Assembly (NCBI RefSeq): GCF_918797505.1
Contig: NC_092800.1
Location: 27,171,577-27,235,576 of the forward strand
DNA from: Bemisia tabaci
Taxonomy: Eukaryota > Arthropoda > Insecta > Hemiptera > Aleyrodidae
DNA: 64,000 bases
Direction of reading: 5' to 3'
Shown here: positions 8,669 through 21,078 of the stretch, piece by piece
Position numbering within the stretch: position 1 is the first letter of the stretch
Layout of the letters: every line of letters begins with the position of its first letter
Made by a program: the position numbers and the translations under genes
The notes under the pieces: generated by a model
Database searches by the model: none
Told to the model about the DNA's origin: nothing
What the model saw: only the letters and a program-made list of their open reading frames with translations

Positions 8669-9209
8669 TTGAAAAAGGTTAATTAACTTGTAAATTTCAA
8701 AGATAAATTTGTATGAACCTGACAAAATTATAGCCCACCAGCAACCGCCAAATCAGTGGAGAAAATTCAAAAGCGCGGATATTGATCGGATTTTTCAAAA
8801 TTTCCAGAGTGGAGATATATAGTTTCACATTTTTTTGTCATCTGTATAAGCCCGACCGTCCGGACCGAGCCAATGACGAATCTACGAAATATTTCCGGTA
8901 TTTCTCAAACTTTGATCATTAAGACCGCCCCTATGCGGGGGTTTCCCTCCATGCGTCGAGGATTCTGAAAATGCAATCTTTCGGAAACAAATCTAAAGTT
9001 CTTGTAAGTGTCACAATTTTCCCGGCAACCCCACTCCGAGCCGTATCCAGTAATGAACTGAAATAGGTCGACGCCAGAGTGGATAAATGAATTTCGAAGG
9101 GAGGGAATTGTAAGGGATTTTAACGCTCACCCACGTGGCCAATTCCACCCCCCTTCCTCGCGCCCTTCTCTTCTTCGCACCCCTCTTGTCACCTTCCATG
9201 AAAGCTACT
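8669..9209. other. No gene recognised
   Basis: Unique-looking DNA. A short minus-strand frame (9011-9199) has no recognisable features. Confidence 0.5.
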
Positions 9210-9462
9210 CTGCCGTACTAAGGTAGAACGCCGTATGAACCTTCAGGCGTTGCCAAATTTCCTCTGGTAAATCTCGAATTCTCAAGAAAATTTGTGAATA
9301 TTTTTCTTCCAATTTTTCATATAATTTTGTTCGCAATTTTGCCTAAAGTTTCTGAAAATTTCAAGGAAAAATGTTCATAGCTTTCCTCAAAAATTAACAT
9401 TTTATCAAAGGAAATTTGGCAACTCTCGAATGTTCATACGGCGTTTTTTCTTAGCACGGCAG
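9210..9462. mobile_element. Palindromic element A, full copy
   Basis: Starts CTGCCGTACTAAGGTAGAAC and ends TTTCTTAGCACGGCAG, with GCCGTATGAAC / GTTCATACGGC just inside. The interior has paired GAAAATTTCAAGG and AATTTTTCATATAA blocks. A full-length reference copy at 253 bp. Confidence 0.88.
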
Positions 9463-10311
9463 TACGGATGGAATCGAAACCCATGAGAGCTCAAGGAGAA
9501 CCCACAATGCGGCATTGAGGTGGCCGTTGAATGGGTTGCTCTTTCGGATATTCGATACGACTGGGTCAAATGGATTCTCGATCAAAAGCGCCCGGATTTC
9601 ACAGGGTAGACGAAACACTCGACATTAAAACCTAACATCCCCGAGCTCCGGTGAACCTCGAGGTCCATAATGGTGCTTGCTCGCTAGGGTTCATCATATG
9701 ATGGGCATGATCGGTTGGATCGACCAATTCGAAAAGGCCTGAGAGCACGTCAAAACCTCGAAATTCCGTTAGCGGCACGTTGCGAAGAGCGCGAGTAAAT
9801 GGATTGTGAGGTTTCCGGTTTTTGTTTCCCGATTTTTTTTTCTCATTTCTCTTCTCGCCGAGACGTCGTTGTGCTTAAAAAACTCGTGAGACCAAACTCA
9901 GGTGATGCACACAGCCGAGGGTGAAATATTAGATTGGCTTTTTGTTAATAACTTCCCATGGAGTTCCCTTTTCGACTGATTTTTAAAATTTTTGGTTTTG
10001 ATCTCCACACAAGATGGTGCCAATTTAGCACTATTTTACCATTTTTTCACTTAAAATATTTGCACTACAGGTTTCGTGGGTTTTTTTATCTTCGATTTTC
10101 TTGAGAAGAGCAGTCTCATCTAGTAATCAGTGATACGGTATGTCATTAGGCCCAAAAATCAAATTAAAAAACTAAGATATCTGTAATCTCCATCATTCTC
10201 AAAGGAAGATATAATATTGCATCAGCATAGATCTTGCATTTGATCAGTAAAAAATTTTAAAGATTTTTAGGAAAAAGATTTTCATCATCACCGATTTTCT
10301 AAGCTGAAGTG
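9463..10311. other. No gene recognised
   Basis: Moderately GC-rich up to about 9900, then AT-rich. I see no frame, repeat or signal that I can support. Confidence 0.5.
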
Positions 10312-10589
10312 CTGGTTACACGCTCAAATTTCCATCAATTTCCGATCAAATGGTGACTGGTGCGCACCACTTACCATCAAATTTCTGCGGCCTGCAAACA
10401 TTTGATGGTAGATGATGGAGCTGTGGGGCTCATCCTTCATCTGATTTCCACACAACCGTGCTTATTTCATGCTTATTTCAATCAACACGCTGTTTTAATT
10501 AATTTTACTCATCAATCTACATAACTATCGACCGCCATCTTGGTCATCATTTTCATCGGAATTTGACCGAAATTTGAGCGTGTAACCAG
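10312..10589. mobile_element. Palindromic element Y
   Basis: Ends CTGGTTACACGCTCAAATTT and AAATTTGAGCGTGTAACCAG are an exact 20-bp inverted repeat. Internal arms share TGATGG / CCATCA words more weakly. Confidence 0.8.
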
Positions 10590-11896
10590 GCCATAACCAC
10601 CGCTCGAAATATCAGAAAATAGAAGAATCATATGGTGTACATTTGGCGAGAAAAAGCAACTTTTCAAGGCTTCTTTCAGAAACAGCATGTATAACATTTA
10701 ATCCGTCTATTCAGATACGTGCTTTCATGAATGAACCAGATTTTAAGACGGATGTTCCTTATAAAAAATAGAGTCTAAGCATTATCTAACTACTGGAACG
10801 TTGTTGATTGTATTCAGGGCTATCAAGTTAAGCTCATTGAACACAGATGCGCAAATTGGAAAATGAAAGAAAAAAAAATAAATAATAAAAACACTCGCGA
10901 ATGAAATTAAATTCAATAGTTTGGATGGAATTATAACTGACAGTCGATTGCCTATGTGTTAAAGCTGACAGTACTCCATTTTTTCTGATAAAAAAAACAA
11001 ACGCAGTTCTTTTGAGACCTGTATGTTTTTGTTGGAGTCTGCTTCATATTTCTCGGCAAATCTGTGTTCGTTTAGGTATATGGAAGAGTCAAGTAAAAAG
11101 ACATTGGATTAAACGCAAACCCTCGTAAAGTTGCTGAACACATGGTTAGCGTTTTTATCCCTCTTTAACTTATCAACTTTGGTCAACTTTTTAAGCACCT
11201 CTTAATAATAGAGGTTAAACACTGAGGGAGTAAATCTGGGAGAAAAAGGAGCGCTGGATATAGTTCGTCCGAAAATATTGAGCCGAACTTTTGTTTCCTC
11301 ACTCCGCCCAAAATAAGTTCGCGCACATCGTCGTATTATAAACTTCCTCTCGCTACAGAAAGCACAAAATATACCACAACCTGTTCTGAAACTATTACCT
11401 GAAACAAGAAAGAATTCTGCTAAAACTTTTCTCATCCTCGTTTGAAACTTCTGTCAAGTGTTCTTCCCGCACAAAATTCGAATCGACTTAAAAGTACAAA
11501 AATGGATGGTAAATTCGCGATTTCCAGTACTAGATAGGTTTCTAATTATGATGTCTGACTTTGAAACATTTCGAAGTCATGGCCGGAGCCTGCTTCAAAA
11601 CACTAATTTTAAATCGAATTCTGCGAGAAGGAATCGACCCACACTCGGTTCTGCGATATTTTAGGTGAGAATTATAAGTCTCTTTTCTGCTCTGAAGAAT
11701 GCGAAATGTCGAACGCTTTATAGTCACCTCGATGCACTCTCGACATAAATCTTGGCGAAGGAAATGTACAAAACTTGAGGAGAAATTCTCTAATTGTATA
11801 TTTCATAACATGCTGGTATGATTGTTTTCTTTCAAAGGTTCCAGTTTATGGTCTGTCGAACTTGAATTTCATATTCATTCATTTTGGCAGGCGGGA
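10590..11896. other. No gene recognised
   Basis: AT-rich. Open frames at 11202-11435 (minus) and 11458-11664 (plus) are short, show no domain or signal peptide, and are not supported as genes. Confidence 0.5.
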
Positions 11897-12034
11897 AATT
11901 TTTGTCACATAGTAAATGATTTGAAAAAAATATTATACCTAACACTCACTTGTATAAAAATTGTCTTAAAACAATTTTCATGCAAGTGAGTGCCATCATA
12001 TTTGTTCCAAATCTTTTATTTCACGGACTAATTT
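11897..12034. repeat. Imperfect hairpin
   Basis: AACACTCACTTGTATAAAAA faces TTTTCATGCAAGTGAGTG, and outer segments GTAAATGATTTG and CAAATCTTTTATTT continue the pairing. Probably an old small palindromic element. Confidence 0.55.
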
Positions 12035-13102
12035 TCTTCAATACTTTATTATTTTAACGGAGAACTAAACTTTGTAACGCCTTTAGACTTTCGGTGAATT
12101 CACCCTCAATTATGGAGTGCATACTCACATAACTTCTTGGGTTGTTTGATTTCTTGTCGAAAAATAAAACACTAGAGAAAATTAAGCAAAATCTGGTGTA
12201 GTTAGACTGATTCCAATAAGATTTATTTAATTAGATTTTACTCATTTAATTTAGTGTAACGTCCATCTTTCTTTCGTTTTCTTCATTTTTCTGATCTTCA
12301 CTCTCCTCAATTTCCGGGTTAAAATGCAGGAATAACGTCATTTTCTAGACCCGTGCACGGAAAACGAGCCGTATTACTGATAGCCGAGGGAAAAAAGAAT
12401 AAAAATCACCCGGTCGGATGTAGTGTGATGAGCAGCTAAAACAACCACATCAAAGTTACCCCAGCGCTGCAAGATGGTCGGATGAATTACAAAATTTCAA
12501 CATTAAAAACGAAAACGAGGTCTGTTTTAAGTTCAGTCTGGCATACCCACGAAAAGCGCATCCCTTAAAATTGACCATATCGCACCCCATTTCTGTTTGT
12601 TTAATTTTTCCCACGTTTTATTTTTCATTCTCCCGTTTAATCGGAGCTGAGCTGGTAATTGCGGCTCTGAGCGAGCCATCCGGGGGATGCAACATGCAAC
12701 GTTGCCGCTTTGACCTCAAAAATCAACTCTTGACATTCAGCTAAAACGAGACGCGAAGAGATAGGTGGAAGAACGACGTTGGTTGAGCGTAACGAATATG
12801 CAACTTGCGCTATTCTTCCACAGCGCTCATCGCATGCAAAAATCGGCAAATCCTCGATGGATAGACGTTGCAACATTGTGATGTCGTAGGGATGCTTTCA
12901 CTTTGATTTATTCCCGGTCTAATTGTTGTCGCGCGGATAATGTCTGGCGACTGGGGTAAGGTTACAAAATTATATCAATTTGTCCTCATATTGTGGTATA
13001 CGGAGAGACGGTGTCATACTGTCCGGTGAGAATTATATCATGAATAAGGAATGAACTCATTTTAAAAACCAAAACTGGACATGCTTAAAAAAAAAACCCT
13101 CG
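12035..13102. other. No gene recognised
   Basis: Mixed composition. The minus-strand frame at 12637-12876 is somewhat GC-richer but matches no family I know. Confidence 0.5.
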
Positions 13103-13104
13103 TG

Positions 13105-13327
13105 CACTGGAAAAAAAACACATTGGATCTAGAGTCCAGACTCTTGAAAACATCGGCAAGAAAAAATACCTCATTCATCGGATTTGCTGAATCAAGAACC
13201 AAGCCTCTTAAATTAAGCGGATTTCGTTCTTGATTCAAGCAAGAATCCGATTGAATCAAGAGTACTTTTTCTTGTCGATGTTTTCAAGAGTCTGGACTCT
13301 AGATCCAATGTGTTTTTTTTTCCAGTG
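13105..13327. mobile_element. Palindromic MITE C, copy 2
   Basis: CACTGGAAAAAAAACACATT at the left and AATGTGTTTTTTTTTCCAGT at the right, flanked by TG on both sides. The closest copy here to a clean consensus, 223 bp. Confidence 0.9.
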
Positions 13328-14639
13328 TGGTTTATGAAGACTAACTGGAAAATTATTAAAAATTCACCTAAGTTATAGCAATGCGCAAGGGAGTGGGGGA
13401 TAACCATAACCATAACCATAACTATCACCATATAGTGCTACGTAGCCTAAACTTTTCGATTATTCTCCGGCGACAACACTATGATTTTCACAGTTAACTC
13501 CTACGCGTACGGATATCTTCTTGTTTTGTCTTCGTTTTTAAATATGAAGGACTTTTCATGCAAGCGAACATCTTTGCTAATTTGACCAATAACTTTTTTT
13601 CTTTAGGCTGTCATTAGCTAATAAATTCTAAACGAGCCCGCTCTCTTTGAATGTTTACCATAATAACCTATACTTACCACATAACCTAGAGCGTCTCTTC
13701 AGAGCAAGGCTCGGCTATACGCGACCAGGGATGGATTTGCCAAAGTTTATCGCGGCGGGTTTACGATAAATGAGAGAGAGAGGGAGGGAGGGAGAGGAGG
13801 GAGAGGGAGGGGAAGGGAGAGGAGGGATGGGGGGAGAGGGGAGGGGGGAGAGAGAGAGACCAAAACAAATGAATGAATGGGACATGACAATTCAAGCCCT
13901 AAGTTGCAGTTTCAAAATGAGCAATTGAGAAACGCTGTCTCGCCCCATGAATGTCTATTTTCAGAACTGGACATTTACGCAGGCAGAACTCATCTGAAAT
14001 CTCAGCGGGTAGCGTTTCCATGTCGCAGTGTACCTTTTCTGAGATCATAACCAGAGTCACAGCAGCTTTCACGCCGCACAGTGATATTCTAATGAACGGA
14101 AAAATTGCAAACAGGGTGAGGGAGGGGGATGGGCAAAGAGTTAAAAATCAGTCCTCAAATTGACAAGAATCGAGGTGCTCCAGGGAACGAACGCGGTGAC
14201 TTAATGTTGTGAATGAGGCTATGATGCAACTAAACTAGCCCGAGAGATGCGCGTGTTGCATGTCGACAAAAATGAAGGCACGTTGGAAGTCTGTGGTCTC
14301 GCCTCATTGCAACGCGACACCATGCACGCATACCCGCTAACTATAATTGACCGAATAGCAGTTTTGTGATTCCTAACAACTTTTTTGTGGAAACATTGGT
14401 AGTAATGACTACTCTGAAAATATTCCGTGGAAGTCCCTCGATTTTAATTTAAAATTTGGAAGATGTAACGCGGTTAGCAAAGGAACACTGATTACGCACA
14501 ATGCAAACTCCGATCGATTCTTACTAAAACCCATTACCTATAGCCAATTCTAATTGCACAGAGTAAAATATTTGTTGCATACAAGAATGGACATATTGCG
14601 TCGAGTAAATTTAGTTTTGATAACAAAAACTCACTCGCC
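13328..14639. repeat. Simple repeats in otherwise unrecognised DNA
   Basis: ATAACC repeats lie at about 13400-13427, and a long purine tract of GGGA and GA units covers 13771-13859. The remainder to 14639 holds nothing I recognise. Confidence 0.7.
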
Positions 14640-14801
14640 GTGATCATTGGTGGATCCAGCAGATTGGCAACACTGCTTTTTCTCCATTTAAACCTATGGA
14701 ATATTCGACTGAGGGCAAAAACGAGAATCGATTATTTAGCATAGCTTCAAGTTGAGGAAATTCAGTGTTGCCGCATTGCTAGATCCGTCTCTGGTCGTGA
14801 T
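14640..14801. mobile_element. Degenerate palindromic element, H-related
   Basis: TGATCATTGGTGGATCCAGC then GGCAACACTG on the left face CAGTGTTGCCGCATTGCTAG and GGTCGTGATCA on the right. The interior CATTTAAACCTATGG and GAATCGATTAT resemble the arms of family H. Confidence 0.55.
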
Positions 14802-14930
14802 CAAATATTTTCAGTAGAGAACGGAATCGTTTGATTTCATGATACGTTTTCTCCGTTTCAAAGAACGTACTCTTTCTCAAAGCTTGTTTATCTTAATGAA
14901 TTCACACAAATTAGAGTTCACCTTGCTCTG

Positions 14931-14961
<31 letters not shown>

Positions 14962-15530
14962 TAGAACGAAAAAAGAAAAGAACAAAAGTTGCACATTTTT
15001 ACGAAAAAAATTGCACGATCCAGAGAAAAAAAAACTCGTTTTAAAATGTGAAAATCTTTCACACTTTAAAATTGATTTCAAGGTCTTGAATATCCGATTC
15101 AGAATCTTCTCTAGGATTTGGCAAATCTTATAAATTGCTCAATTTTTCTCTTAAAAGTTTGTTTTTCCACGCGTATCCCACGAAACAACAACTTTTTAAC
15201 CACCCTTGAGTTGACTAATTAAAGAGTTGTGTGCGTGGCACGCACGGCACCGGTCAAGCTTGCGTTGTGTTGATAAAATGGGTCACCTCGGAGCGAGTCT
15301 CAAAGTTCGTAAAGTAATAAAAAATAATATAAACATGGAGTTCGGGTCGGTTCAAGTTCAACTGATGACCGGTATACTGCGTTTACGCATTAAAATACTG
15401 GTCCTCGGTATTACTTGATATCACCAAAAGTTGAATCTGTGATTTCATTAAAAAAACATGCACAATTCTACAAATTAAAATGCTCTGTTTTACGACATAA
15501 AAATCACAAAGGAAGATAGTCGAGACGTTC
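14802..15530. other. No gene recognised; T tract
   Basis: A T run of about 29 bases occupies 14931-14959. The rest is AT-rich and unassigned. Confidence 0.5.
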
Positions 15531-15637
15531 TCTCAAGTAGCACAGATTGCAATAAGTTGCAATGCATAGTAAAACTATTGCAATTCCACTGAGTGTTGTG
15601 TGTTGCCTAGCTCCTATTTGAAGGGGTCCCACTTATT

Positions 15638-16490
15638 GAAAGAGGTGTGTGAAAAAACGGCCAAAAATGCCTCAAGGCATTTTCGAATTTTGATCACTTG
15701 GGGTGATACAGTAGCTTCCGAGACACCCAAAACCGGTCGCCGTTTTGCTTAGAAGCGCCGGGTTGCGACGTTGTCATTTTTTAAAGTGGAAACCTTTAAA
15801 AATTCATATCTCCGCCGCATCTCAACCGATTTCAATGAACTTTTTTTTAAAATGTTCTTCTTAAATAGAGCTTTCTAGTGATGTATAGTTTTTTGGGGTT
15901 TACTTGGCTTTAAGTGGCACTTACGTGGATTTAGCAGTTTTTGATAGGACACAAAAATTTAGTTTTTATTTTACCACGATCGTGGAATCGACGGAATCTA
16001 AACAAAAACCAGTCTAAATGAAAGTTCAGATTCTCACCTTTCTAACGAGCACAAGATCATCCCGGGGAAACGTTTAGTTCCCGAGATATGACCGCTCAAA
16101 GTTGGTCACATGCGCTTTTGCGCAATGTGAATGCGTGTTAATCACTAAGTCATTCGCGAACTAGGGGTCCCTTACGTTCAATTTACGTTGAAATAATTAC
16201 ACAGAGCAGTAAGGTGTACAACACGAGCCGTATTTTCACCTTCGGCTGCCGATGTGCGACGTTGCCATTTTTTGAAGTGAAAACTCTTAAAGATGCATAA
16301 CTCCGCTGCATTTCAACTGATTTCAATGAACATTTTTTTAAAATGTTCCTCTTAAATAGAGCTGTCTAGTGGCATTTAGGTTCCTGGATTTTATTTACCT
16401 TAGGGAGGCACTTAGGTCGTTTATATGGTTCTTTGCAGAAATTTTCCATAAAAGAAATAGTGTTGCTATTTATATTTTTTTTTTCTCGGC
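15638..16490 (+). repeat. Foldback left arm
   Basis: Begins AAAGAGGTGTGTGAAAAAAC and runs through GGCACTTAGGTCGTTTATAT to the T tract near 16490. Its reverse complement is the arm at 16723-17563. Confidence 0.85.
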
Positions 16491-16722
16491 GGATTGTGGG
16501 AGGGTTTAAAATGGCAAAATTTAAAAGAAAGAACTTTTAAAAAAAGGGATTCTTTTAATCACCATTCTTACGTGTACAAATATTGAAAGCGACGCTCTCA
16601 TTGTACAGGAGAAGGTGGTGTTGCTAATTTACCAAGATTTTTACATTATACTTTAAGCGACGGTGATCTTCCGATCTAGTTTGAATGTTAAAAAAAATCG
16701 GGGGAAATACAGACCCCCTCCT

Positions 16723-17563
16723 GAAAAAAAAGAAAAAAAAAATAGTGACACTATATTTTGTATGAAAAATCTCTGCAAAGAACCATATAAACGACCTAAG
16801 TGCCTCCCTAAGGTAAATAAAATCCAGAAACCTAAATGCCATTAGATAGCTCTATTTAAGAGGAACATTTTAAAAAAATGTTCATTGAAATCAGTTGAAA
16901 TGCAGCGGAGTTATGCATCTTTAAGAGTTTTCACTTCAAAAAATGGCAACGTCGCACATCGGCAGCCGAAGGTGAAAATACGGCTCGTGTTGTACACCTT
17001 ACTGCTCTGTGTAATTATTTCAACGTAAATTGAACGTAAGGGACCCCTAGTTCGCGAATGACTTAGTGATAACACGCATTCACATTGCGCAAAAGCGCAT
17101 GTGACCAACTTTGAGCGGTCATATCTCGGGAACTAAACGTTTCCCCGGGATGATCTTGTGCTCGTTAGAAAGGTGAGAATCTGAACTTTCATTTAAACTG
17201 GTTTTTGTTTAGATTCCGTCGATTCCACGATCGTGGTAAAATAAAAACTAAATTTTTGTGTCTATCAAAAACTGCTAAAACCACGTAAGTGCCACTTAAA
17301 GCCAAGTAAACCCCAAGAAACTATACATCACTAGAAAGCTCTATTTAAGAAGAACATTTTAAAAAAAAGTTCATTGAAATCGGTTGAGATGCAGCGGAGA
17401 TATGAATTTTTAAAGGTTTCCACTTCGGCAACGTCGCAACCCGGCGCTTCTAAGCAAAACGGCGACCGGTTTTTGGCGTCTCAGAAGCTACTGTATCACC
17501 CCATGTGATCAAAATTCGAAAATGACTTGAGGCATTTTTGGCCGTTTTTTCACACACCTCTTT
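16723..17563 (-). repeat. Foldback right arm
   Basis: Contains ATATAAACGACCTAAGTGCC and ends CACACACCTCTTT, inverse to the left arm. Differences are a few single bases and short gaps, for example a missing stretch near 17425 relative to the left arm. Confidence 0.85.
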
Positions 17564-17787
17564 ATTGCAGTAAAATTGAAATAAGTTGCAATTTTTCATT
17601 GCATTGCATATTGCCTATTTGTCTAACACATGAGGTTCATTTTGTTGATTGTTCAAAATCGGCATAAATCGACCAAATGATGTAAAAATATTGCAATTCA
17701 ATGATAAAAAAAATTACATTTTCATTGCAATCAAATTGTTTAATTTCATAATTTTCGTTGCAGTATGCTACTTGAGATAAACCGAGA

Positions 17788-18134
17788 TACCCAAGTAGCA
17801 TTTCTAAACGGAAAAATCGCTATATATTGCGATTTTATCGGTAATAAAATTTCCAGGCGTCAGCCAAAACATCTGAGCAATGATACTCGATCTTATCGTG
17901 CGATAAACTTTTGCTTTTATCGCGCGACAATATATCGCGATATTTTCGAAATAAAATTCGCGATAAATGGCGATTAGATCTCGATTTTATCGAGCCAAAA
18001 ATTGCAAAGTGTAGTAATTTAATCGCCAACATCGCAATTTTGTACGCGATAATATATCGATATATTGCCACCGACAAAATCGCGATAACCAACCGATAAA
18101 ATCTCTATTTAACGCGATCACTGCTTCTTGGGTA
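17788..18134. mobile_element. Element I, TATCGCGATA-rich
   Basis: Ends TACCCAAGTAGCA and TGCTTCTTGGGTA. The interior is crowded with TTTTATCG, CGATAAAAT and TATCGCGA words that pair across the centre. It starts 10 bases after the previous element, whose terminus (CAAGTAGCA) it shares. Confidence 0.75.
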
Positions 18135-18531
18135 CGTGCACCTGATTTCCACCAACGACGAAAAAAACAAGGCAAACACCATTATCATAAGCGCGATTCT
18201 TACATGAACCCAAAGTGAAGAAGATGCAAAAGGATCAAACTTTTCCCATCGAAACGAAAACTTTTCCCAACCATGTTCGCACTTTGTAATAGAATACTTG
18301 TTTCGCTCTCAAGACAAGGAAACCTTCCTGCCAACGGCTCTACCGCGGATCCGAAAGTAAGCCAATAAATGCCGAGCGTTAACACATTAAAAACCAGGAT
18401 CTGAAACGTCTTTTAATGCAATTTAAGGGAGGGTTAATCCCACTTCCTTGAAAGTTTCAACGACCCCGACACTCTCATCACAGCCTAAGAAACTTTTGTC
18501 CGAGGAAATACACCAGCATGCGTGCGCGTTT
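18135..18531. other. No gene recognised
   Basis: Short unassigned stretch with no repeat seen. Confidence 0.5.
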
Positions 18532-18655
18532 GAGTGGGCGTGAATAATCGATAATCGATACCTTTCCATTGAAAGCTATGGTGCATAATCGATTATTAAG
18601 TAAGAACCCATAAAATCGATCAATATACATGCGTTTTAATGGGCGATCAATCAAA
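18532..18655. mobile_element. Degenerate MITE H
   Basis: GAGTGGGCGTGAATAATCGA, then AAGCTATGGTGCATAATCGA and TTATTAAG match the family H arm, while the right arm is decayed and no terminus is left. Confidence 0.55.
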
Positions 18656-19650
18656 TCATCCCGAAGCTGGTCACTCCGTTGGTCGAATTTGACCACTCGA
18701 CTTAATTGACTCGATTTGAAGTTGTGGGTTGTGGAGCTAGGCAGAGATGCTCTGGATTGCAAGTCGTTGAAGCTGCTCGAACTGAAAATCCAGCACAGTC
18801 TCTGTGGCCTAACTAAATGTGCGTCTTAAAATTGGTTCAGCTTTTTAAACAGTCTTCTTGTCGATGGAGAGGCTGGAAACTCGATCGATGGTGCTCGATG
18901 GGAGTTTGAGAACTCGGTCGGGATACGAGTGTTTCTGGCTGTCAGTTTTTCGACGGAGATGTTCGAATAATTCTACATTCTCGATCGCTTATTTTTCCGA
19001 TGATACACTTGACAAAATTGGACAAATATTCAGATACGAATGGGTTATGGGTTTTCGAAAGGGAACATGTCTGTTTTCAAACCCTGGGTCTCATAAGAAT
19101 ATTAGCGACGTTTCATTCATAAAGATCATTGATTCAAAAACGTTTTAAGACAGTGCCAATCATGTCTCTTTTTCGGTGGAAAAATTTGGTCTCCATCCAA
19201 TAATAATGTATAGAGTATGCGACATGTGGAGGGTTTTATTCGCTGAATAATCACTGGTGTATATAGGATAAGGTCTGCTGGTTTTGAAAGAAATTTTATT
19301 AGACTGATCTAATTTTCATTGTGGATTGCTCAGTCTTTACTCGTCTATCATCATCAGAAGACAATTTCAATAGTGTTTACCGTCGAAAACAACTTTTACC
19401 CCAAGGGAAGCCGAACTATCATTTGAATGTCAGCCGAAAGTTTTAGGTCAAAGATTTTTGAAGTATATCGGGAAGTTGCATTACTTTTTAACTAGCCAGC
19501 AATCAGAAGTTCTATTAATAAATCAAATTAGCAGAAAGTCGAAATACTGAGATTTTCCGGGCAGAAGTGTCGTACTGCGGATAAAAATTATGGTTCGAGC
19601 GACACTGATGAGAGTATGGTAATCACCAGTAGACTCTATGGCTGCAAAGA
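18656..19650. other. No gene recognised
   Basis: The plus frame 18858-19148 (96 codons) has no recognisable domain. AT-rich beyond 19150. Confidence 0.45.
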
Positions 19651-20262
19651 GCATGAAGGCTATTTCCATTTGAATCTTCCCACACATTCTTACGGCGCAA
19701 TGATACAACTATTTGAACTCTCCGGAATGCGTAAGGTATCACGCCGCATTTGAAGGCGTTTTCAAATCAGCCAAGTTCCGATACCCGGAATATCGTTTTG
19801 CACAGTTCATATTCTTTTGTTATATTCCGTGCCACTTGTTTATTTTTAATCCTATTAAAAAACCACCCATTCGTAAATACTATTCTAGCTGAAGCGCACT
19901 TCAGCTATGCATTCACCACTGCAAAAATGTCGAAGGAAATCGACAAGCCCAGCGTGCATGGAGGCTATCTCCACTTAAATCTTCCGTCACATTCTTACGG
20001 CGCGCAATGATACAATTATTTGAACTCTCCGGAATGCGTGAGGTATCACGCCGCATTTGAAGGCGTTTTCAAATCAGCCAAGTTTCGTCATCGGAATAAT
20101 CGTTTTGCATAGTTCATATTATTTTGTTTCCTTTTCTAACCACTTGTTTAATTATAATCCTCCTATAAAAACCACCCATTTGCTACATACAATTCTAGCT
20201 GAAGAGCACTTACGCGCATTCATGACTGCAAAAATGTTAACGGGAATCGACAAGCCCAGCGT
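19651..20262 (+). repeat. Tandem duplication, unit about 306 bp
   Basis: Units 19651-19955 and 19956-20262 both hold CACATTCTTACGGCGC, TTTGAACTCTCCGGAATGCG, CACGCCGCATTTGAAGGCG, TTCTAGCTGAAG and GACAAGCCCAGCGTGCATG. The paired open frames (86 and 123 codons) start at the same point in each unit but diverge by frameshift, so they are not a gene pair. Confidence 0.85.
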
Positions 20263-20898
20263 GCATGAAGGAAAGACTCTAATTGCCTTCATCAAAAGTA
20301 TGGTGAGAGTTCCCAGGTGTCTGATTAAATTGATCCCTCAGTGGCACGGTGTCAAAAATCAAGTAGATCAATGCAAGAATTTACCATACTTCTCGGAAAA
20401 TTTTCCTTACTTTTTTCAGTTCAAATAGGGGCAAAAATATTGAAAGGATGAAAGCTTTGTCTCAAAAGGGGATGAAACTTCAGAACCCTTAAAAAATGCA
20501 CTCAGGTGATTAATTTGACTCAAATTTTCCACCATAAGGTCGAATTGCACGTGACAAGTGATCAACAAATGGCGTCCCTGATTCCAGGGAGTTCGAAGTC
20601 AAGAAAAGGGTTCCGGAAAATGTTGCAGTAACTTCCGAAATTCAAAATTAGTCCCAAAATATGACAGCACTGGTGGAGAAACAGCACGTTATCTATTCCG
20701 TGCTCAGTTTCTAGCTAACGCGGTATGGTTTAATGAGTAATTACGATATCTCGATATGATTATGCTTACCTAGGCTTAGTCATCAACAACAACAATTATT
20801 CGATAGATCCGGCAACTGTGGTAAGTCGGAAGTAACACAAATCTCTCTAGTATGTTCATTCTGAGCTGCACTAAGCCGGTGTCTGCTCAAAATAAAGC
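20263..20898. other. No gene recognised
   Basis: CTTACTTTTTTCAGTTC at about 20406 resembles TTACTTTTTCAGTACT near 50710, perhaps fragments of one old repeat. Confidence 0.4.
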
Positions 20899-20906
20899 CA
20901 GTTATT

Positions 20907-21070
20907 CAGTGGCGAGGCTTTAATGATCGATTATCGATATTTCCCCACTCGAAACTATGGTATGGAATCGATTATTAAGTTGTTCCTTGCGAACACCCTG
21001 TTTATCGATCCTTTACCATAGGTTTAAACGGCAGATCAATCGGTGTATCGTAAAGTACGCCACGCCACTG
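20907..21070. mobile_element. MITE family H (hAT-like), copy 3
   Basis: CAGTGGCGAGGC at the left, GTACGCCACGCCACTG at the right, flanked by exact 8-bp duplications CAGTTATT (20899-20906 and 21071-21078). The best evidence here for hAT-type insertion. Confidence 0.92.
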
Positions 21071-21078
21071 CAGTTATT

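Larger units (their letters stand above)
15531..17777. mobile_element. Large foldback-bearing element
   Basis: The outer terminal repeat is TCTCAAGTAGCA at 15531 and TGCTACTTGAGA ending at 17777. Next to the ends are ATTGCAATAAGTTGCAAT-like blocks. Within sits a long foldback: left arm about 15638-16490, right arm about 16723-17563, spacer about 230 bases, arms roughly 93-98% identical by eye. Each arm contains two diverged versions of one module (CCGATTTCAATGAAC... and CTGATTTCAATGAAC..., about 0.5 kb apart). No transposase or other protein is encoded. Confidence 0.8.

Noticed and set aside
16624..17108. Short frames inside the foldback
   Set aside because: They are mirrored in the other arm and interrupted; no protein similarity.
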